Of a DNA stretch of 25,125 nt, positions 16,469-22,245 are shown one piece after another. The position numbers and the translations under genes were made by a program. Under the pieces are notes generated by a model. The model saw only the letters and a program-made list of their open reading frames with translations. It did no database searches and was not told the DNA's origin. Source of the DNA: a virus; the IMG/VR virus record IMGVR_UViG_3300034374_001468, positions 1 through 25,125 of that record; one strand, written 5' to 3'. Numbering within the stretch: the first letter of the stretch is position 1; every line of letters starts with the position of its first letter.

Positions 16469-17091
16469 TAGCTCGCTCGCGTGACAGTGAGCGGAAAGTC
16501 TTGGAAGCCAGCGACAGGTTTAGAGCCGCCGTCAATCTGCATCGCCTGCCGCATCATGCCGCCGCGCATGTTTTCGGATGGCGCACCCACGGCGAGCGTC
16601 TGGAAGTACTGAGCTTTCGTAATCTGGTCGGTAACAGCCTCGGCAATGTGCCACGCAGTCCAATATTTCAATAGCTGCACAAAGTAGGCCGGCATCACGT
16701 CCTCGGACGGACGGAACTGATAATCAATGTAAACGGTGTCGAAGTCGGTCTGCACTTCGCTGCCGTACACCTCCCAACCGTGCGTCGTGCTGCGCGCGCC
16801 TGCGCTGCCGCTCGTAAACAATGCGCGCGGGCCACTGCCTAAAATGTCGGAGGGCAAGGGGTAGGCGTAAGACCACTCGTTTGGCGGCGCATCAACACTG
16901 CGCGCGAGCTGCTGCTTTTTGAGTGAAAACGACCAAGGATAACAAAGGATGATCGTATCGCGAAGGTCGTCATAGAGGCGGTCGGTGATCTGCGCCGCGT
17001 CAGTGCCTTCGCTGAAAGAGCTAAGGGGCGAAGATCCAAGCATGATGAGGGCGTCGGAGCAGATAGATAGCTTCGTGTCGCCCGTGGCCAT
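16468..17091 (-). CDS. Tail tubular protein A (adaptor), T7 gp11-like
   Basis: The 207-residue protein matches gp11-type adaptors in size (T7 about 196) and pattern: S-I-C-S-D-A-L-I-M-L-G-S-S-P-L-S-S-F at the N-terminus, then A-Q-I-T-D-R-L-Y-D-D-L-R-D, and a Y-P-W-S-F motif near residue 50. A central Y-I-D-Y-Q-F-R-P-S-E-D segment precedes C-terminal helices. It forms the ring between the portal and the nozzle and carries the fibre attachment sites. A GAGG lies seven bases before the ATG. The gene is preceded by a 52-base gap containing a strong hairpin, so its level is probably lower than that of the capsid genes. Confidence 0.92.
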   Translation of the reverse strand: MATGDTKLSICSDALIMLGSSPLSSFSEGTDAAQITDRLYDDLRDTIILCYPWSFSLKKQQLARSVDAPPNEWSYAYPLPSDILGSGPRALFTSGSAGARSTTHGWEVYGSEVQTDFDTVYIDYQFRPSEDVMPAYFVQLLKYWTAWHIAEAVTDQITKAQYFQTLAVGAPSENMRGGMMRQAMQIDGGSKPVAGFQDFPLTVTRAS

Positions 17092-17112
17092 GCGTCGTCC
17101 TCAAGGGTTAAG

Positions 17113-17136
17113 GGCGGGGAGCCGAAGCCCCCCGCC
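17113..17136 (-). terminator. UUCG-loop hairpin after the capsid/decoration genes
   Basis: On the minus strand the stem GGCGGGG-G-GC closes over a UUCG loop and pairs with GC-T-CCCCGCC, ten base pairs with one G-U. This is a very stable hairpin seven bases past the stop of the small decoration-type gene. The bases after it, CUUAACCCUU, are a poor U-tract, so it may reduce rather than stop transcription into the tail genes, or protect the 3' end of the capsid message. The plus-strand reading lacks a T-run altogether. Confidence 0.7.
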
Positions 17137-17143
17137 GCAAAAC

Positions 17144-17425
17144 TTAGTCGCTGTCGGTTACGCTAACGACGGTGCCGTCGGATACATCGACGACGCCGGA
17201 AGCGTTCGACACGACAACGTGCAGGGTCGCCGTCGCCGTACCACCCGTGGAGGCCCACGAGTAGATCAGGTCGCCGACGGTCACGTCATCGCTAACCGCG
17301 TTGAAGTAGCCAGAGCCGTCGATGACGGTCTTGGCGTCGGTGCTGGTGTAAACCCAGATCTGCGGAGCAGAACCCTTACGGGACTGTCCGCCAATCGGAC
17401 CCCAGCCATCGCGAGAAAATGCCAT
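17144..17425 (-). CDS. Small head decoration-type protein
   Basis: The 93-residue product begins MAFSRDGWGPIGGQSRKGSA, and the rest is a Thr/Val/Gly-rich beta protein with Y-F-N-A-V-S-D-D-V-T-V-G-D-L-I. The ATG at 17425 lies two bases after the capsid stop; a longer in-frame ORF reaches upstream into the capsid gene, but that part is only the shadow of the capsid frame. Proteins with this S-x-x-G-W-x-P-I-G-G-Q-S-R-K-G start follow the capsid gene in many podoviruses and are taken to be head stabilising or decoration proteins. The role is inferred from neighbours and family habit. It is the last gene before a strong hairpin and so probably shares the high capsid expression. Confidence 0.82.
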   Translation of the reverse strand: MAFSRDGWGPIGGQSRKGSAPQIWVYTSTDAKTVIDGSGYFNAVSDDVTVGDLIYSWASTGGTATATLHVVVSNASGVVDVSDGTVVSVTDSD

Positions 17426-17427
17426 GA

Positions 17428-18285
17428 TTAAGCCTCCCGGCAGGTGATTTTGACGATGCCGCCAGCCGTGCCATCGTCGATAGCAACAGCGCCGGCGCCG
17501 AACATCGAAGCCACGAGATACGACGTTTTCTCGGGGACGTAGTTGACTTCGGACTTCTGTTTCATCGACATGCCGAGGCCCATCGCCGACCTGTGGAAGG
17601 CGTAGCAAGAGCGGTCGTTCGAGCCGTCCTTGGTCAAACCACCTTCGTCACGGTCGCCAATCACCACGATACGCATACCGAGGAACTGGTTGATCGAACC
17701 GTCCACCAGAGCCTTAACATTCGAGAAGTCGGAGCTCTGGACTTCGGTGTTGCCGATAAGCGCAGACAGGTTGTTTGCGTGGATCAAGCAAACGCGATCA
17801 TTCGCCGGCACGTTGTTGGCATCAAGGATGCGCTTGGCCTCGCGGAGCTTGCCCACATTGAGGTCGCTGGCGGAACCAGTGGTGCCGTCGTTGGCAATGG
17901 TGTTGGCGACGGAAACCGGGGTCGCTGCATCGAGGGCGTCGATGACGACCTGATCCATGCGGCGGCCAATCGCGTTGCCGACAGCCTGGACAAGTTCCTG
18001 GCGATCATTGAAGCCAACGTGGCTCTGATCGAAAATGTCGCTGTATTCGGCGGCGATGTAGTCGGTCATCGTCGCGGTTGCCAGCGAGTAGGTCAGGCTC
18101 ATCGGGGAGACATCGGCCTGCGGCGTGCGAACGGACGCAACACCCTTGCCGAGCTTGTTGAACTTTACGGTGTCGCCTTCGACACTTTTTTCGCGAACGA
18201 GGCCGGCCAGAGCGCGAGACGCCTGATATGCCTGCTTGACCTCGTTATCGAAGATCGTGACGAAAGCCGGGCTAATGGTAGCCAT
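17428..18285 (-). CDS. Major capsid protein
   Basis: The 285-residue protein shows the pattern of the podovirus capsid group related to Phage_capsid_2: an N-terminal F-V-T-I-F-D-N-E-V-K-Q-A-Y-Q segment, G-D-T-V-K-F-N-K-L-G near 37-46, a helical spine containing A-I-G-R-R-M-D-Q-V-V-I-D-A-L near residue 105, L-R-E-A-K-R-I-L-D-A-N-N-V-P, and a C-terminal A-V-A-I-D-D-G-T-A-G-G-I-V-K-I. It assembles as an HK97-type shell on the scaffold encoded just upstream. It lies after the only sizeable gap in the head region, with a strong ribosome-binding site, consistent with high expression. No CTCGAG sites occur in this gene or in its neighbours, unlike most of the window. Confidence 0.93.
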   Translation of the reverse strand: MATISPAFVTIFDNEVKQAYQASRALAGLVREKSVEGDTVKFNKLGKGVASVRTPQADVSPMSLTYSLATATMTDYIAAEYSDIFDQSHVGFNDRQELVQAVGNAIGRRMDQVVIDALDAATPVSVANTIANDGTTGSASDLNVGKLREAKRILDANNVPANDRVCLIHANNLSALIGNTEVQSSDFSNVKALVDGSINQFLGMRIVVIGDRDEGGLTKDGSNDRSCYAFHRSAMGLGMSMKQKSEVNYVPEKTSYLVASMFGAGAVAIDDGTAGGIVKITCREA

Positions 18286-18428
18286 AGAGCTTTCTCCTAA
18301 AGAAAGGTTGATTTTCGATTTTGCGGTTATCCAAGCGGGCCGCGTGTACGCGTGGCCGGCCGCTGAACGCGGTTATCGGACCTCCTGCATTTACTCATGT
18401 TCGACGCGAACAGGTGCCCAAATCTGGG
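18286..18428 (-). promoter_or_regulatory. Intergenic control region before the capsid gene
   Basis: This 143-base gap holds no convincing gene. It contains two copies of GATAACCGC (minus strand; 18323-18331 and 18369-18377) flanking a GGCC...GGCC hairpin at 18338-18357 that pairs best in the plus-strand reading, and a second hairpin, GCCCAGATTTGGGC, at 18416-18429 over the scaffold stop. A perfect AGGAGG (18381-18386) has no start codon at a usable distance. A 23-codon ORF here lacks a ribosome-binding site and is not called. The layout suggests a promoter, an RNA processing signal or a regulator site for the capsid message; I see no good sigma-70 boxes. Confidence 0.55.
18290..18306 (-). promoter_or_regulatory. 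Capsid ribosome-binding site in a hairpin loop
   Basis: On the minus strand CTTTC and GAAAG form a five-pair stem around TTTAGGA, which presents the AGGAG ribosome-binding bases in and beside the loop, eight bases before the capsid ATG. A loop-exposed site like this keeps the start region open and can stabilise the 5' end. The stem is short and A/U-rich, so its strength is uncertain. Confidence 0.5.
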
Positions 18429-19238
18429 CTAGAGCTTTTCGCCGTGCATCTCGTACACCTTGCGCTCGACTTGACGCGTAAAGGCTGGATCGACGCCGTA
18501 TTTCGGGTCGGCCATCATTACTTGGATGTCGTCCATAGTGATCGCGTCGGGCTCGACTACATCGGAGCGCGGGATGTCGGGCTCGTTGTAACTGCGCCGG
18601 ATCTTGTTCAGCGCCGAGATAAACGTGGCGTTGGTCGATGCGTTGGCAATCGACTCCATCTCAGCAGCAGATAGGACGCCGGCCGTGTTCATCTTCGTAA
18701 GCCAGTTATCCATCGACGCAATTACCTTGTCGGCATTGCGCCCGAGCTTGGCCATCTCCTGATCGCGTCGATAAGTGATCTCCTCATCGAGCGCGCCCAT
18801 TTGCTGCATGTAGAAGTTGGTCAGACGCTCGAACGCACCTTGCGACAGACCTTCGTCGCGAGCGATCTCAAGGAACTCGCCCAGCGTCGGATCCTCTGCA
18901 TCAACGCCTTCAACAGCGTCCAGACTATATTTGCCGTCCTTTGGAGCCTTGTGCTTACCGCTGTCCATTTTCGAGCGGAGGTCGCTGTAAGCCTTCGCCA
19001 TCGCGTCTGTATCGACGCTGCCATCCTTCCAAAACTGTTCTGGGATGTTCGCAGGGCGTTCCGCAGGTTGCTCGCTTTGTTCTTCAACCAAGCTGTCGCT
19101 TTCTCGAACAAGGTGCGGAACTTCATCGGCAGGAGCTGCTTCATTTGTTTCGACAGGTTTCGCTGAGAGGAGGCTCTGATTGTCGTCGGCACCGGCGCTT
19201 TCGGCGTTATCGGTTTCGACGGTCGAGGTGTCAGTCAT
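18429..19238 (-). CDS. Capsid scaffolding (assembly) protein
   Basis: The 269-residue protein is highly acidic and Ala/Glu/Ser-rich in its first 80 residues, followed by I-P-E-Q-F-W-K-D-G-S-V-D-T-D-A-M-A-K-A-Y, a motif I associate with scaffolds of T7-like phages, and long helices. The C-terminal 40 residues contain basic helical segments (TRQVERKVYEMHGEKL), as expected for binding the capsid protein. T7 gp9 is about 307 residues. The protein fills the procapsid and leaves before packaging. The gene lies just before the capsid gene and its ATG overlaps the stop of the preceding Bbp19-type gene by eight bases. Confidence 0.92.
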   Translation of the reverse strand: MTDTSTVETDNAESAGADDNQSLLSAKPVETNEAAPADEVPHLVRESDSLVEEQSEQPAERPANIPEQFWKDGSVDTDAMAKAYSDLRSKMDSGKHKAPKDGKYSLDAVEGVDAEDPTLGEFLEIARDEGLSQGAFERLTNFYMQQMGALDEEITYRRDQEMAKLGRNADKVIASMDNWLTKMNTAGVLSAAEMESIANASTNATFISALNKIRRSYNEPDIPRSDVVEPDAITMDDIQVMMADPKYGVDPAFTRQVERKVYEMHGEKL

Positions 19239-19491
19239 GCTGTTCCCTTACTCGTAAGATGCGACGCTCGATTTCACGCACGAGGCTGTTCTGCCCCTCG
19301 CGCGCGTATCCGTGGCTGGCGTCCTCGCCCGGATACCAGGTTGGCTGCTCGATGGTTGCACCGCGCAGGTGCGCCAATAACTTCTTGCCGTCGCGCGTCG
19401 AAAATACGCGGGCATATAGCCGGTCGAGATCGTCGGGTTCGTTTTCGACGGCGAGCTGCGCCGGCGGCGCAAGCAGGTCGTTCCAGTCCAT
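19231..19491 (-). CDS. Bbp19-type small phage protein
   Basis: The 86-residue protein has the family core L-Y-A-R-V-F-S-T-R-D-G-K-K-L-L-A-H-L-R and then E-Q-P-T-W-Y-P-G, A-S-H-G-Y-A-R-E-G-Q-N-S-L-V-R-E-I-E, which I recognise from Bordetella phage BPP-1 Bbp19 and relatives. These proteins are always found between the portal and scaffold genes in podoviruses; their function has not been established to my knowledge. The ATG overlaps the stop of the 43-residue gene (TAATG), and the stop overlaps the scaffold start. The strict conservation of the R-E-G-Q-N motif suggests interaction with the portal or the scaffold, but that is inference. Confidence 0.88.
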   Translation of the reverse strand: MDWNDLLAPPAQLAVENEPDDLDRLYARVFSTRDGKKLLAHLRGATIEQPTWYPGEDASHGYAREGQNSLVREIERRILRVREQHD

Positions 19492-19622
19492 TATTTCTTG
19501 AAGCCTTTTTTCATCGCCGAGTAAGCCTTCGGGCTCACGGTCGATTTACTTTTCGGGCGGCTGATGCCCTTCGCTTTGCGAGCGTTGATATTGGCGTACA
19601 GCCCCTTTTTCTTTCCCGGCAT
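19491..19622 (-). CDS. 43-residue very basic phage protein
   Basis: An ORF of 43 codons plus TAA encodes MPGKKKGLYANINARKAKGI, a Ser/Pro/Lys middle and a K-K-G-F-K-K end. Its ATG begins two bases after the stop of the DUF6321-type gene and its stop overlaps the next ATG, so it exactly fills the space between two certain genes. The G-L-Y-A-N-I-(N/H)-A-(R/K) start is one seen in small head-region proteins of many phages. Strong positive charge suggests contact with nucleic acid or with the acidic scaffold. Function is unknown. Confidence 0.82.
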   Translation of the reverse strand: MPGKKKGLYANINARKAKGISRPKSKSTVSPKAYSAMKKGFKK

Positions 19623-19624
19623 AT

Positions 19625-19921
19625 CTAGCCCTTCGATTTGTTGCGCTTTGAGATTGCGGCGGATTTACGCTTTGCGTCGGCCTTCGAGGTGGCGCCCCAA
19701 GCGCGCAGGCTCAGAAGCAGGCGTGTTGGATTGCCCTTGCTGTCACGCTCGGGGCCTGGCATCCCGCCCATGCGCGCGAGAAACGACGCGCGACGCGGAT
19801 TGTCGCCGGATTTGACGGGGGCCTTCAGCGTCCCGCCTTTGTAGGACGCGCGGCCTTTGGCATTTAGGCCGCCTTTCGGGTTCTGGCCCTCTTTACGAGT
19901 CCATGCCGGGGATTTGGCCAC
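19625..19921 (-). CDS. DUF6321-type basic protein
   Basis: The 98-residue protein opens MAKSPAWTRKEGQNPKGGLN, followed by A-K-G-R-A-S-Y-K and G-D-N-P-R-R-A-S-F-L-A-R-M-G-G-M-P-G-P; this is the DUF6321 pattern as I remember it. It is rich in Lys, Arg and Gly with a basic C-terminus (KRKSAAISKRNKSKG), consistent with nucleic acid or capsid-interior binding. It begins inside the connector gene, overlapping it by 29 bases, and is followed closely by another basic small gene. The function is not known; its constant location next to the portal gene suggests a head role. Confidence 0.88.
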   Translation of the reverse strand: MAKSPAWTRKEGQNPKGGLNAKGRASYKGGTLKAPVKSGDNPRRASFLARMGGMPGPERDSKGNPTRLLLSLRAWGATSKADAKRKSAAISKRNKSKG

Positions 19922-21437
19922 CCGCTTGCTCCTCTTGCTGCATAGCTGCGGCCATGTCCGCCATGAGCGCCTCGCGCTCCTCTGGCGTCGAAAGTAGCGA
20001 CGGCGGTACGCCGAGACGGTCGGCTACGAACTCGATGGCGCGATCTTGATTGACGGCCATCATGCCGGCCGGCCCGAGCTGCGAGGTGTACTGCATAAAT
20101 TGCAGGACGCTCTCGAGCTCCTCGAGGTTCTGCGCCTTCGCGAGCGGCGAGATCGGCACGACCTTTACTTCTTGGCCGTCAACCCGCAGCGGCATGTCGA
20201 TCAGGTTTTGCATATCCATGACCTTCAAGACGCGCGCGACCAGCGGCAGCATCGCTTCCGTGATGAGCCGGCCAAACGCGGAGCCCATGTTGCTGGCGAG
20301 CTCCTGCATCCGCGCGTTTACTTCCGTCGCGGAGCGCGCGGACATCGTGTCCGGCGGCAGCGTGTCGTCGAGCAAGATCTTTTTGATCGCGACAGACAGG
20401 TCGTTGATTACAATTTGCGCGAGGTTGAAATCGCCTGATCGGGGCAGGGGCGCTAGGCTTGGGCCTTGTGGCCCGCCGTTTCTCGCCACGGGAATGATTG
20501 CACCAGGCGCAATCGTGACGGTCTGCGGGTTTAGAACCCCATCATCAGCCGCCGTAAACATGCCAGCGATAGCAAGCGAAGCGTTCTGGAGCAGCATCCG
20601 CTTGGTCGCGTTCAGCGTTTTAATATCTGGCAGCGCCGTCACAAGCGGGCCGCGTCCGTAGATCTCGCCGGCCACTTTCATGTAACGGGCGATCACCCAC
20701 GGCGAGCTCGACATCTCGCGATAGACCAGCTCGGCGCGCTCGGTCGGCTCGATGACGTGATAGCACCAGTAATCCTCGCTCGGGATATAGACCGTCGCCT
20801 CGAGCAGCTCGATCTCATCGGTCGGCTTGTCGCGCACCGCGTCGCTGATCTTTTGCGACAGATCGGCGTCTGGCCACTGCTGCTGGATCGCCTCCGCCTT
20901 CAGCCGCATCTTGCGGTACACGTTGTCGATCTTGCCGTGCGGGCCTTCCTCGAGCGCCACAAGAAACTGTGGGACAGCCTCGAAGCGCACCGGCGTCAGG
21001 TCGTCGCCCGGCTGCACGAGCATGACGGCCGTGCCAACGGCGAGATCCATCAAGAACTCGCTCATAGCCAGGTCGAAATTGGTCTGGCGCAGGACGGCGA
21101 AAAGCCGCTCGTTGTAGAGATCGAGCGCTACCTGCACATCACGGCGCTGCTCGGCGGGGATATTGTCGCCGGCCACGAGGCGGCACCAGTTGCGATACGG
21201 CGGGAACAGCGTGGACTGGAGGCGGTTGGCGAAGCGCTGCGTCGAGTTGATCGCGGTCGAATCAAACACGCGATCCATCTTGCCCTGACCCGGGCTGCGG
21301 CCTTCGTAGTAGCCGCCGTACAGGTTGCGCTGTGGCAGCGCGAACTCGTAGCACTCCTCGAGGATCGAGCGCCATTGGTCTTTGCGCGACTGAGCTCGGT
21401 CAGCGCGCTTCAGCACGTCCTCGGGTTTGAGCCGCAT
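19893..21437 (-). CDS. Head-tail connector (portal) protein, T7 gp8-like
   Basis: The 514-residue protein is close to T7 gp8 in size (about 536). Family marks are W-R-S-I-L-E-E-C-Y-E-F-A-L-P and F-D-S-T-A-I-N-S-T-Q-R-F-A-N-R-L-Q-S at the N-terminus, a D-L-A-V-G-T-A-V-M-L-V segment, Y-G-R-G-P-L-V-T-A-L-P-D-I-K-T-L-N in the middle, and R-S-A-T-E-V-N-A-R-M-Q-E-L-A-S-N-M-G-S-A-F-G-R-L followed by a Gln/Glu-rich tail. It forms the dodecameric ring through which the terminase packs DNA and to which the tail attaches. The ATG follows the stop of the 79-residue gene with no gap, and the 3' end overlaps the DUF6321-type gene. Confidence 0.95.
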   Translation of the reverse strand: MRLKPEDVLKRADRAQSRKDQWRSILEECYEFALPQRNLYGGYYEGRSPGQGKMDRVFDSTAINSTQRFANRLQSTLFPPYRNWCRLVAGDNIPAEQRRDVQVALDLYNERLFAVLRQTNFDLAMSEFLMDLAVGTAVMLVQPGDDLTPVRFEAVPQFLVALEEGPHGKIDNVYRKMRLKAEAIQQQWPDADLSQKISDAVRDKPTDEIELLEATVYIPSEDYWCYHVIEPTERAELVYREMSSSPWVIARYMKVAGEIYGRGPLVTALPDIKTLNATKRMLLQNASLAIAGMFTAADDGVLNPQTVTIAPGAIIPVARNGGPQGPSLAPLPRSGDFNLAQIVINDLSVAIKKILLDDTLPPDTMSARSATEVNARMQELASNMGSAFGRLITEAMLPLVARVLKVMDMQNLIDMPLRVDGQEVKVVPISPLAKAQNLEELESVLQFMQYTSQLGPAGMMAVNQDRAIEFVADRLGVPPSLLSTPEEREALMADMAAAMQQEEQAGGQIPGMDS

Positions 21438-21677
21438 TTAGCTTCCCAGTTTGTCGTCGAGGCCCGTCTGCGGGTTATCACGCTGCTCGGAGAGCAGGAG
21501 ATACAGGCCGCCACGCCGGCGAGCTGCTGAGCCAGCCTGCAAGCGACGCGCTTCGGATGCCTGACGCTGCTCTGCGCGCTGCTCTTGCTTGGCAAGGCGA
21601 TCTTCCTGCTTCTGCTGAGAGATCGCGATTGACGGATCAGGAGGTGGAGGTTTCGGAGCCGAGAATACGCCGCCCAT
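21438..21677 (-). CDS. MGG-type small coiled-coil protein next to the portal
   Basis: The 79-residue protein starts with M-G-G-V-F-S-A-P-K-P-P-P-P-D-P, then a Gln/Arg/Glu/Ala coiled-coil stretch (about residues 20-50) and an R-R-G-G-L-Y-L-L-L-S segment. Small proteins of this build precede or follow portal genes in many phages; some are known as minor virion parts, others are unnamed. It overlaps the end of the GNAT-like gene by 41 bases and abuts the connector start. The function is unknown; association with the portal vertex is inferred from position. Confidence 0.78.
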   Translation of the reverse strand: MGGVFSAPKPPPPDPSIAISQQKQEDRLAKQEQRAEQRQASEARRLQAGSAARRRGGLYLLLSEQRDNPQTGLDDKLGS

Positions 21678-22161
21678 AGAGTCTGCTCATCATGTAGCTG
21701 TCGGTCTTGCCGAAGGCGCGCATTACGCCCTCACGGTTAAAACCTAGCCATTCGGCGTACCGCAGGGCGCCCAGATTTGAGCACTCGACGGTGAGCTGAC
21801 ACCGCCGCACCGCTGTTGCGGTATCGAGCGCGTTAAAAAAGTACCGCGACACAACCGCTGTCGGCTTTCCGCGTTCCGCAATGTCGCAATCGCGCATCAT
21901 CCACGCCTCGACAACAAGCGGGATGACTGGCGTCACGCCAAATATGGCCATAACGCGGCCGTGCTCGAGGATCGTAAAGCCGGCGCCGGCGGCCGCTTGC
22001 GCCTCGAGACGGTCGAGGTAGTCGGGGATCCGCGCGATAAGCGACTGCTGAAAGCTATCGTGCCGCATCACGACGGCATGATGACGCTGGAACGGCAGCA
22101 CGCGGGCCGTGGCGGGGAGGCGACGCAGGATTGCGGCCTCGAGGATGCTTGCGTTAATCAA
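21637..22161 (-). CDS. GNAT-like acetyltransferase-fold protein, TTG start
   Basis: The 174-residue ORF shows a GNAT-like core from about residue 60: G-F-T-I-L-E-H-G-R-V-M-A-I-F-G-V-T-P-V strands, a V-V-S-R-Y-F-F-N-A helix region, and a C-terminal V-E-C-S-N-L-G-A-L-R-Y-A-E-W-L-G-F-N-R-E-G-V-M-R motif typical of GNAT proteins near phage terminase and portal genes. The R/Q-x-x-G-x-G/A acetyl-CoA loop is not clear, so activity is uncertain. The only usable start in frame is TTG at 22161, overlapping the TGA of a 10-codon ORF that has a good ribosome-binding site. An in-frame TAA lies four codons further upstream. Either translation is coupled through the leader, or a one-base frameshift separates a true ATG start from the body. 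Confidence 0.8.
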   Translation of the reverse strand: MINASILEAAILRRLPATARVLPFQRHHAVVMRHDSFQQSLIARIPDYLDRLEAQAAAGAGFTILEHGRVMAIFGVTPVIPLVVEAWMMRDCDIAERGKPTAVVSRYFFNALDTATAVRRCQLTVECSNLGALRYAEWLGFNREGVMRAFGKTDSYMMSRLYGRRILGSETSTS

Positions 22162-22190
22162 ACGAACCGTTTAGGGTTTGCAAGGTTCAT
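22158..22190 (-). CDS. 10-codon leader ORF coupled to the GNAT-like gene
   Basis: After GGGGAGGAG, an ATG at 22190 opens MNLANPKRFV and a TGA whose first two bases are the last two of the TTG start of the GNAT-like gene. The ribosome-binding sequence is the best in this gap and serves this ATG, not the TTG. It may be a leader that loads ribosomes for the following gene, or the real N-terminus separated by a single-base change. It is not expected to have a function as a peptide. Confidence 0.55.
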   Translation of the reverse strand: MNLANPKRFV

Positions 22191-22211
22191 TTTGACTCCT
22201 CCCCAATACCT

Positions 22212-22245
22212 CGGGCCGTGGCTTTTGCGCGCGGCCCGTTTTTTT
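22212..22245 (+). terminator. Intrinsic terminator-like hairpin facing the plus strand
   Basis: CGGGCCG (22212-22218) and CGGCCCG (22232-22238) form a seven-pair GC stem around a 13-base loop, followed at once by seven T (22239-22245) on the plus strand. On the minus strand, where the genes run, the T-run becomes an A-run before the hairpin and no U-tract follows, so it would end transcription coming from the left rather than the gene transcript. The T-run overlaps the large terminase stop by one base. Confidence 0.7.

Noticed and set aside
17426-17608. N-terminal extension of the decoration-type gene into the capsid gene
   Set aside because: The extension is Arg/His/Cys-rich and reads the capsid sequence out of frame; the ATG at 17425 starts the recognisable protein.
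18332-18403. 23-codon ORF in the gap before the capsid gene
   Set aside because: No ribosome-binding site at its ATG and it is composed of Arg-rich reading of the hairpin region.
20757-21530. Plus-strand ORF of 257 codons opposite the connector
   Set aside because: Shadow of the connector gene; composition unlike a protein, with no start signal.
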